Of a stretch of 64,000 bases of DNA, positions 53,250 to 62,231 are shown one piece after another. Position numbers and translations under genes: made by a program. The notes under the pieces are model-generated. The model had not been told where the DNA came from. It saw only the letters and a list, made by a program, of their open reading frames with translations, and searched no databases. Source of the DNA: Pocillopora verrucosa (Eukaryota; Cnidaria; Anthozoa; Scleractinia; Pocilloporidae). The first letter of the stretch is position 1. Every line of letters begins with the position of its first letter. The stretch covers positions 11,901,313 to 11,965,312 of the forward strand of contig NC_089320.1 in NCBI RefSeq assembly GCF_036669915.1, read 5' to 3'.

Positions 53250-56200
53250 TTAATAAGGTGGAATGTCTAGTTTATATACTGGATATTTGTATAGATCTTT
53301 GATTTTTTGTTCAATGTCCTTTGTCTCGTATGATGGAGTACCTCCGTCCGCTTGCAGCTTCACTGGCGTCGAAGTCCCATGATACACGTTGTCTTTGTAC
53401 ACATGATGTTGAGACGGATTACCATTGGTCAGCCAAATGCATCTGTACTTAGTCGGGTTACTGAACCCAACGATCTCAAATACGTTAGCAGAGTACTTGA
53501 TATTCTCATCCTTTCCAACCGAGTGGGGTTCATAATAGCTTAAACTGCTTTCTCTTCTGCCTGGTCTTGTTCGCTGTACCAGGTGATTTCCGTAGACGAT
53601 CACGTTCTTGAGACCATCATGAAGACAGGCCTTGCGTTTTCTGTGTGAATACAACAAAATGCCTGTGTCGTCGACATAATTACGAGCAAGCCAAATATTT
53701 TTTCCATTTCGAACCTTGATACCACCTGATGGACTCGCAGGCCAACCTCTGACGTAATTGCTTTTCACTTCCATGTTATCAAACCCTTTCAGGTACATAG
53801 CGTGGTCTCTGTGTCTTCCGGTATTGGGACTTCCGTTGAATATATTTTCCGCTATTTTCATTTTTTGTCGCACTGGTCATAAAGACAACTTTTAAAGTAG
53901 CCTTGGTCAGATTTAAGATTGTAATGAGTCTTCAAGAACTCTAATTTCTGTTTTTGATCTCGCCAATGGGATACTGGCTCAACTTTGGAAGACAACCACT
54001 CTAATTTACTTAGCTCAAGTCCACATACGTTGTCAATTACCCAAACGCTCAAAGTACTTCTAAATGCGGAAGCAACTCCATATGCACCTGAATCACGTAA
54101 AAAAACGTTTTTGTAAACACGACTGTTTCCAAGCTCTATCATCATCAGTTGTCGTTTCTGTCCGTTTCTTGCAGTTGGACTTGTCAATGAAAAGAATACA
54201 CAGCCCTCTATAATAATGTCACCTGTAGATGATGGCCCTTTAGTTTGACCATCAAATACTACAAGAATTCCGTCGAGATACAGATACTTCAGTGAAACAC
54301 GCTTTACTGGTGAAGCATTCTGTATTTCTATGGCATACGGAATCGACGCCTTGATAACTGCAATACCACTCTGGGTTCCATGCAATTCCACTGAGCCACT
54401 TATAGCAATATCACTGCTGACCAGGTACTCACCGCGAGGGAAGAAAACCTTGTTGTTTGTGGAACCTGCAACGTGTTTAACGATGGCCTGAATGGCCGAT
54501 GTGTCGTCAGTTTTTCCATCTCCAACAGCAGCAGTTAAGGAACCTCCGGGTTGTTTCACGTTGGTCATTCCAGCAGGTACGTTATCTGATCCTGTCAGAA
54601 AGTTTGGAGCTGGAAGAACAAGGAGAAGGGAGGTCGTTAACAAAGGTCCTTCCAACTTTAAAATTCACCGTATAGTTGCCAAGTGACTCGATCGTGTCAG
54701 GCAGAGCTGAATAGCGAGATGCTACGTCATAGGTGTGCGATCAATAACACGGACTCAAGCGCACGAGGTTCATTATTCAAAGAAGGTGTTTTGTTTTCCT
54801 TGAGGGCATTTTTCTATTTCCAGTGTTTTTAAGGAGAAAATTAATTTTTGAAATTTTTAGGGGGTGTACGAAGATTTTGGAGGTTGTTCTGTAAAAGAAA
54901 AGAAAAGCAACAAGGGAAGCAACGCCTAGAAAAACAGAATGGAAAATAAAGCATGCTCTCTCCAGGCCATACTATTGGTTGGCGAATCTTTATCTTTAAC
55001 CTCAATTTTTTTACCAACTAGACACAGATACCGTACTTTATAAACTCCGGCAGTTTTTGATGATGTTCGTCAGTATCATCCTCTTCAGGTTAGTAACGTA
55101 GTAACAAAATATTCCTTGTTTGACCTTACTTGTTTGCTTTTTTATTACGCTTTGCCGCGCTCTGCTGTGATGAATGGGCGTTTTCTGTCCCAGATTGTGT
55201 TTCCCAGAATGCTTTCCGGCAACACTTCTACCCATCCTCCGGTGAAAAGAAATCAAGATTGCATCAGGATCATACGGGTTTTTGTTCATGTTTTACAATA
55301 TTATTTCTTTCTAAAACTTACCTAAGATGAAGATGATGCTTACAAACATAACTACCCCTCTGATCATAATGAAACGCTTATTAAGAAACCCTTTTCAAAC
55401 TGAAATTACCGACTTAAATGAATAGGAGTTCTCTTATGAAACAAGAGTCAGACCAAAACTTTTAATGCCAGTTAGTGATAAGATGGATGTAAACCTGCAT
55501 CAAGATGACCACTAAGTAGCTCAATGGTCAAGCCATGATCTTATTCATCAAACTTTTTTTTGTTCCTTTTTTTTTTTCACACTTCTCTGTTTTGAATGTC
55601 AAAGCAGTTTCGCGAATTTGTCCTACTGAGTACGAATCTTAAAAAAGTCTCCTTCAAAGTAATACAAAAGTGAATCGTGGTTTGATTAAGGGAGACATTC
55701 TTTTTTCATCAGCTTTACGCGACGATGATGCGATTACCGTTGTCACAATTTCGGCTCTTATGAGAATTTACCTGTGGTAGAAACACTCTACACTCCTGTA
55801 GACATTATGTTGTTTTTAAATAAGATTATAGGAGGTTATAACAAGTTCATTTTGGTTCTGTAGACTGTGTTACCTGCCACTGATTTGCTTTTCGAACCCT
55901 TCACGCCGACAAATTTGTCTCAATGTTACCCATTGACAGCAAAGTTTAAAGAATGTGTTTCAGATGAGCGAAGGCTGTTTTTCCCAAACACGGTTGAAAA
56001 TTGCTCAGTCTCTATAGAAATCTTGCTTAAAGCCTTCTTTTTTTTCGACTTCAAAATTGAACACATTGGAAATGCAAAAATAGTGACTTCTTGAAACTTA
56101 TGAAAAATGCATTATCAGTCCCTCTGCCTTGATTATCGTTGAGTTACACCCGGTTTTCACTGAAATCATGTTTTTACTGTATGAATAGGGAAGGTAGATT

Positions 56201-57793
56201 CTTTTTTCATCATCGGCTATTATAACCCCAAAATGTTTCGGGTTAACTCAGTACTGTACATCATAGCCAGACGATTAGCAGAAGTGAGATGTGTAGAGAT
56301 GTTTCTGCTTCAATCGGGTGGTTTGAAGGAGTCCAGAGACCTTAAAGTGATGTGCTAGTAATTACCAATGCATTACTGAAGGAAATGATTTCAAATTTCT
56401 TAGTCTTCTTTTTACAAAGTGCGACGTAAAATTTCATGCATTGAACTCGACCCACACCGTTTTTAGTGACACTGAATAACATTCATTTGCCCAAAGTGCA
56501 AATGAATATTGTTGAATAATCCTCTAGATAAATTCGTCTGTAAATTCGTTTTGTTGCTGAAGCCGTCCTGTAAATACAGAAAGCTTTGCTCATATTTTTT
56601 TACAATGGTTTGATTACTCGGAGATAAGCAGCCAGTTTCCACAAGTATTATATAGCAGCCATGATGTCGCTTTGGTTTTATATTTGACGTTTTCCAGTTT
56701 TTCAAGCAGGTTGATTGGACATTTAGACATTTATCAATCATGTCTAATTGAAGAAAAAAAATCTGGAATTCGTGGTAATCGTTGAGTATTGACTAGACTT
56801 TGGTTGGTGAGGGGTGGAGATGCCTCTGTGAGGATCCGCGATGACCTGCGATTGCTCAAAATTGATAAAACTGAATGGGGAAGGAGCATCAGCGGAACCT
56901 GCTTTGGGTAAATAGTCCTTCTGGGTAATTTAAGATAGCCAAAAATAGATATAAAATATAAAAAGACAAACGTAGTTTGAGGTATTGACTAAGAAAATGT
57001 TCCGGAGGGGAACGACAAATTGTTTGGAGTTAGCAGGAAGCTTTAGTTATGCACGAGTTACAGGGGGTGACAAAAAAATCATCAAAATGAATGACAAAAG
57101 TCCTATAGTTCAATTTTGGTTCGAGTTAATGACGCATTCGAGTTAGCGAGGATTCGGAGTCATCTTGGACCTTCTGAATCGTAGTTCGGAATCTACTGGA
57201 AATGTACCTGAAACCAGTGGATGGGATTTTGTAGTCAGTTCTGTGTTCAGCTCTTCAATCTTTCCCTCTACAGCAATGAGCCGCTCTTTCAGTTCAGAGA
57301 TCATTGAGCAAGCTGAAAATAAACTACGACAATGGTCCATGAATCGCTTTAGTGAAGCTACGCTTTGAATATAAGAGCAACTAAATGGAAAACTTATTTT
57401 CAATTTTCAATAAGCTGCCGAGAAGTAAAATTACACAGCTAATTCGTTATCAACTTTGTCCTAATTAGGAAGAACAGTTTTTTTTGACCTAGTTAAATTT
57501 CTAAATCTGCGTTTTCGTGAAAAGCCTAAAAAAACCATCTTAGTCGCTATTTCTTTCAGAGGGTTTTTTTTTCAAATACAGAGAGTCACAAGTTTATTAC
57601 TAGGTATTCATTGTTAAATTTTACCCTCTTTGCATTCTCCTAGTTCCTCCATGCTCTCCTCCAGTTCCTTCACCCTGTTCGATAGCTTCTTATACTTTCC
57701 TTCTCCTTTCGCTCCAAGCACAGGTTTTGCCTCTTCCATCAGAGTAACCAACAACAGGCAAACCAAAAATGCAGATATTCGTCGAGTAGACAT
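53250..57793 (-). pseudogene. Secreted coiled-coil + pectate-lyase-like protein, unit C (one frameshift)
   Basis: Exons are 57625-57793 (signal peptide, MSTRRISAFLVCLLLV), 57208-57312 (coiled coil, 34 full codons, without the PPTN repeat) and 53250-54609 (beta-helix). Junctions are all phase 1, as in unit A. The beta-helix exon is open except for one missing base at about 53866: a run of six T on the + strand where unit A has seven, giving TGA after DQCDKK. Both halves (53250-53873 and 53858-54655) are otherwise highly similar to unit A at protein level. It could be a real pseudogene, an allele, or a homopolymer sequencing error; the D8C alternative is missing here. Confidence 0.7.
54610..57207. 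other. Unit C intron between coiled-coil and beta-helix exons
   Basis: No exon is recognised. The - open frame 55038-55289 corresponds to 39502-39870 of unit A. The deletion junction that removed the D8C exons lies near 56685. Confidence 0.45.
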
Positions 57794-59304
57794 TTTCGCT
57801 GGGTAATTTAAGGTAAAAACACAGCTTACTCGGTATTGTCTTCTGCACTTACAGAAAAATTGGTATAATGACGGTTGGAAAACACGGCATTTACCAATTT
57901 TATTTTTTATCACTTGCTTTCCTGGGGGTAAGGAACAGGACAATAATTTTAACCCACGGGAGCTTATAATCCCTGGGAGCTTCTATCCGCCTGTGTCATT
58001 CACAGATCGTGCATTTGATTTTGTCGCTGATTGGATCTCATCCTCTCTCTTTGAGTTTTTCAGCCCTTCTTTTTCTTCATTTAATTTTCTATTTTAAAAG
58101 GATCCTCATTTTTATTTCCTTTTTTCCGAAATTTATACTCATGTACATGAACTTAAAACAGATTTACCACAGGGCACCGGGGATTATGTGTGTAAAATAA
58201 ATCACCCAGAGATAGAAATGTAATTTTTTTCGGGACAATCATCTGTTTCAATATTCACAATGGGGATTGCTAAACAATAGTCCCATTCGTTATGGTTCAT
58301 TGTTTATAATTAAGTATTATGGTTGTGAGAAGAAAGGACTCATTAGTAAATATAACTTTTTAAATTAGTTGTATTTTATTTTTTAATGATAAGCAAAAAC
58401 AAGGGAGGACTATTTGGATGTTTGAACTTAAAGATGTTCGAGAAGAGTATCAAGGTAGTGTTTTTTGTAGAAATTCATAGAGCATCCACGCAAATTCAAA
58501 TTTATTGGTCTTTTACTGTGAAAAATTATGGATTATGCATGGTACTTGCAAGAGATGATGAAACTAATCAATGGAAATAATAGAACTAATTAATGGAAAT
58601 AACGGAACTAATTAATGGAGATAATGGAACTAATTATTTCTTGTTTGTGTGGTATGATTATGTGAGCGCAACGGGTGAACATCAGCTTAAGACTTTAAGA
58701 TAAAACCTCGGCCGTCGAACACTATTGAAGGAATTTTTCTTCTAAGATATTTAGCTATTCCTCTCTGATCGTGTAGTGCTTTGCGTTCCAACTGAAAATA
58801 GAAATCCTTCGGAATATGGCAGAGCTCTTAATTACTTACTTCGTAGTTGCTGTGCATGGAGATATAAACGGTATACACGACGGATAAAACAACCTGCGTC
58901 TGTAAAGGCCTTGTGGTTACAAAAGTGAAACGTCAGACGTTGATTACGTACCTGAAATGATCTTGATCAATCTGTAAGTATTCAATACTCAAACCTATCA
59001 CATAAAGAAAGACGAAATGTTAAAATTGACCGATATCTGTAGTGTTACACATCGATTGTGGATTAAAAAGTCAGTCAGAAGTCAAAGATAAAAGACCATA
59101 AATGACAACCTTTGATCCTCGGCTGATCGAAGGAATCCTCAAAAGACTAATTGCCAGCCTCGAGTAAGAAGAACGGTTTTGTTTTGTAAGCGGGCGTTGG
59201 CCATGAAACGTTTCATCGTCTGATTGGTTGCTTATGATGTCAAGTCTGCAGTGATAGGGTAAAATGAAAAAGCAAAGTTTTTATTGTACTTACAATTTTT
59301 TATT
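57794..59304. other. Upstream region of unit C
   Basis: Homologous to 44626-46265. It includes a tandem repeat at 58557-58640 that is a single copy in unit A. No gene is seen. Confidence 0.45.
58557..58640. repeat. 22-bp tandem repeat, about 3.5 copies
   Basis: Units of the form gaaataatagaactaattaa repeat with one or two differences. Unit A at about 45376-45395 has one copy, so the array arose after the duplication. Confidence 0.75.
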
Positions 59305-60105
59305 TTGTAGTTCAATCGTCCATGTGAGTGTAGTCCTGAGAAGGAATGCCGTCGGTTGTGGTGACTGACGTTTTAATAACCTGAGCGGAATTCCTCATCA
59401 GAGCCAAGTGAATAGTTGTTGTCAGTCGAATGTTCTAAGCCGACAATAATTAATCTACCAGCCGACAATAATTATTCTACCAGCCGACAAAGGACGAGTT
59501 ACTGTTGTTATGGAAAAGACTGACTACATCAAAATGGACGCACTAGTTAACGACAAAAGCAACGTTACTACCAGCTCAGGTGCTCAGTACCACAGCCACT
59601 GCAACTTTACGGTCTGCCGAAACTACACAAACCTGGTTTCCCGATGCGGCCTATTGTTTCTTTCTGTTCTTCTCCTACATACCAACTGTCCAAGTACCTG
59701 ACAACAATACTATAACCGCTCACCGACAAACCCAGACTTAAACTACGATCCGCCGAGGACTTTATTAACGCCACTAAGACTGTACAGATACCTGAGGACT
59801 AGAAATTAGTGTCATTCGATGTGAAATCGCTTTTTACAAGTATTCTACTTCAATTGGCACCACAATGTACTGAGACTGCAATCTGACAATCTACCGACCC
59901 TCTACCGCTACCGACAGAGGACATTATGGACTCACTAAACCTTTTAAAAACGTCAACTTACATTCAGTAAACGGTAAATGCCACAAACAGTTACGCTGTA
60001 CAGCTATGGGGTCTTCAGTTTCTGTTGTAGCAGAAACTGTGATGCAGAACATCGAGGAAAGCGCCCTTTCGACTTGCCGACAAACGACAACTAGTTTCCC
60101 GAGTA
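59305..60105 (+). mobile_element. Decayed Penelope-like retroelement fragment
   Basis: Interrupted frames on the + strand read ADKGRVTVVMEKTDYIK (about 59482-59530), then SFDVKSLFTSI (from 59812, RT motif A with the usual Penelope-type wording) and AMGSSVSVVVAE (motif B). There are in-frame stops (for example TAG just before KLVSFDVK) and several frameshifts. It is dead by sequence. The family name rests on these motifs only. Confidence 0.6.
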
Positions 60106-60109
60106 TAGT

Positions 60110-60418
60110 ATCTTAAAAATATCCCCATTTACACCAAATTTTAAAGATGTGTTTCACATGTGTTAAAGCTGTTTTGCTAAACGCATTATTTTTCTTATTT
60201 TTACAAAGTGCAAATTAATCTTCGGTAATTGAACTTGACCACGCCGTTGTTAGTGACAATGATTAACAATTATTTGCCGAAAGTGAAATGATATTGTTGA
60301 ATAATCCTCGAGATAAATTCTTTTGTAAATTCGTTTGTTGTTAAAACCATCCTATAAATACAGAGAGCTTTGTTCATATTTTGTTACAATGGTTTGATTA
60401 CTCGAAGATAAGCAGCCG
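60110..60418 (-). repeat. Duplication fragment D
   Basis: This is a fourth partial copy of the A/B/C intron block: gataaattcttttgtaaatt, then gagctttgttcatattttg, ending gagataagcagcc-like sequence (60404-60417). It is cut on the right by the LTR starting at 60419. Confidence 0.75.
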
Positions 60419-60562
60419 TGTCACGATTCTGTGAACTCAAAAGGGTTGTTTATTGTGCGAACTCGACTGCCGCCACGTGTGTATTCGTTGTCTCCTAAGT
60501 CTTCTAAATATATAGATGTTCATCGGCCCAGTGGCGTGACCGTGTAACGCAATTTCACGACA
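60419..60562 (-). repeat. 3' LTR of the Ty3/gypsy element
   Basis: On the + strand it begins tgtcacgattctgtgaac and ends aatttcacgaca, so the element strand starts TG and ends CA. It lies just after the integrase frame and the polypurine tract. Length is 144 bp. The 5' LTR is beyond the window, so the pair cannot be compared. Confidence 0.65.
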
Positions 60563-60580
60563 TCTTCCCCTTTTTACAAA
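60563..60580 (-). other. Polypurine tract primer
   Basis: On the element strand the sequence aaaaaggggaaga directly precedes the LTR start TGTCGTGAAATT. This is the expected second-strand primer site. Confidence 0.6.
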
Positions 60581-60734
60581 GTTTATCTTCAAAAGTTAAT
60601 TAATACTTAATGTTCGGTTTCGATCACTGTTCAAATCACATAAAATCGATAAAACATTGTTCTTCATTGAAATCATAAAAAGATAGAAACAGAACCCAAC
60701 AACTATTTAGCGGCTCAATCATTGAATGTTCAGT

Positions 60735-62231
60735 TCATATGGTAATCCTGATGCCACAAAGGCGGTCGACGTCTGCGTTCTGATCGACGAGTTTCAATCC
60801 TTTGTGGCTCAAGCTCAGTTCCCATCTCATTTTCAGGTGGCATTCTCTCTGTTTGGTCTCGCCATGGAACTCCGGTGGAGGAGGTCCTGGCTCTGTCAGA
60901 TTTGGCGCCGGTTTGAGGGTAGACTCGGGCGGAGTTAGTTCTACCAGACTCATAGGTGGTGCTGTTTCCGGGGTCAGGCGCAGTTGCCGACGGTTGCGTC
61001 GGTATCGCCTGCCGCAAACTTCAACTTCATAAGACCTGTTCCCCAAGGCTTTCATGCAGGTCCCCAGACTCCATTCCTCCCTTCCGGGAAGCCGCATCCT
61101 GATGGCCTGTCCACACTTTAGTGCCTCTAAAGGGCGAAACTTTTTGTTGTATTGTTGAGCTTGTCTTTTCTTGCGCTCAGCTAATTTGGTGGCTGTTTCC
61201 TGGTGTGATGGCTGCCGCAGGAGCGTTTCATGGGTTGGTAAGAAAGTGCGTGTGCGGCGTCCCATCAGTCTCTGTACGGGTGATGTTCCTAGACCCTCTG
61301 TTGGGGTGTTGCGCCAATCAAGAAGGGCTAACAGCGGGTCTTGCCCATCCGCTTTCGCTTTCGTCATCAAGTTCTTGCAGGTCTTCGCGGCATTCTCGGC
61401 GCGGCCATTTGACTGGGGGTAACGGGGGCTCGAAGTTCTATGTTCAAACTGCCATTCTCTCACGAATGCACTGAACACCGATGACGTAAACTGAGGTCCG
61501 TTGTCGGTAATAAGCACGTCTGGTATCCCATGGCGGGCGAATTGTACTTTACACGCAGCTATCACGCTAGCAGATGTGGCCACCTTAACCTCCTGGACTT
61601 CAAAGAACCCACTCCAGTAGTCGACTAGGACAAAGAAATGTTGTTGCCCAAGGTCAAAAAAATCGGCACCTAGCATCGACCAGGGACGCGACGGGATCGG
61701 ATACGGTTGCAATTCCTCGCGGCACTGATCTGGCTGGTACGACTGGCAGATTGAGCATTTGGAAACAAAGTCCTTTACTTCCGAATTCATGAGGGGCCAA
61801 TAGAGGACCTCCCTAGCGCGACGTAAACACCCTTCGATTCCAATATGTGATCGGTGAATTTGCTTCAACATTTCTTTTCTCAGGGAAGGGGGTACCAGCA
61901 ATCGCTCCCCCAGGAATACTAGTCCCTTGTCTTCTATAAGCTCACTTCGTTTGTCATAGTAAGGCGTCAGCTCAGGGGTACAGGACTTCCTTGACACTGG
62001 CCATTCACCCTTGATTGCTCCGATTAGCTTTTGCATCACTGGGTCCCTGGCAATCTCGTTTCTGAATTCAGCGAGCCTGTATGGTGCAATCGAGAGGTTT
62101 TCTGAATGATCTATCTCGGCAAGTGTACAGATCAGACTTGTATCGTGCTTGGAGGCTTCGGTGGTGTTGCGGTATGCTCGGTATGCTCGACTCTGATACC
62201 CACATAAGTTCCCCTTTTTTATACTGCACAT
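60735..62231 (-). CDS. Ty3/gypsy integrase (C-terminal part of pol)
   Basis: It joins element cDNA into host DNA. The frame contains the zinc-binding module (IHRSHIGIEG ... CSICQ), the DDE core with GADFFDL, TDNGPQF and SNGRAENAA, and a basic C-terminal region (RRYRRNRRQLRL). The frame overlaps the RT/RNase H frame at 62068-62231, and the RNase H-integrase linker changes frame near 62190, so one or more bases have been lost or gained relative to a single pol frame. No chromodomain is visible. Confidence 0.85.
   Translation of the reverse strand: MCSIKKGNLCGYQSRAYRAYRNTTEASKHDTSLICTLAEIDHSENLSIAPYRLAEFRNEIARDPVMQKLIGAIKGEWPVSRKSCTPELTPYYDKRSELIEDKGLVFLGERLLVPPSLRKEMLKQIHRSHIGIEGCLRRAREVLYWPLMNSEVKDFVSKCSICQSYQPDQCREELQPYPIPSRPWSMLGADFFDLGQQHFFVLVDYWSGFFEVQEVKVATSASVIAACKVQFARHGIPDVLITDNGPQFTSSVFSAFVREWQFEHRTSSPRYPQSNGRAENAAKTCKNLMTKAKADGQDPLLALLDWRNTPTEGLGTSPVQRLMGRRTRTFLPTHETLLRQPSHQETATKLAERKKRQAQQYNKKFRPLEALKCGQAIRMRLPGREEWSLGTCMKALGNRSYEVEVCGRRYRRNRRQLRLTPETAPPMSLVELTPPESTLKPAPNLTEPGPPPPEFHGETKQRECHLKMRWELSLSHKGLKLVDQNADVDRLCGIRITI

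Larger units (their letters stand above)
53049..59292 (-). repeat. Segmental duplication unit C (D8C cassette deleted)
   Basis: It keeps the beta-helix exon, coiled-coil exon, signal-peptide exon and the upstream region. The sequence jumps near 56685 from the counterpart of 41230 to the counterpart of 43485, removing both D8C exons. It also lacks the counterpart of about 38.54-39.54 kb. Confidence 0.85.
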
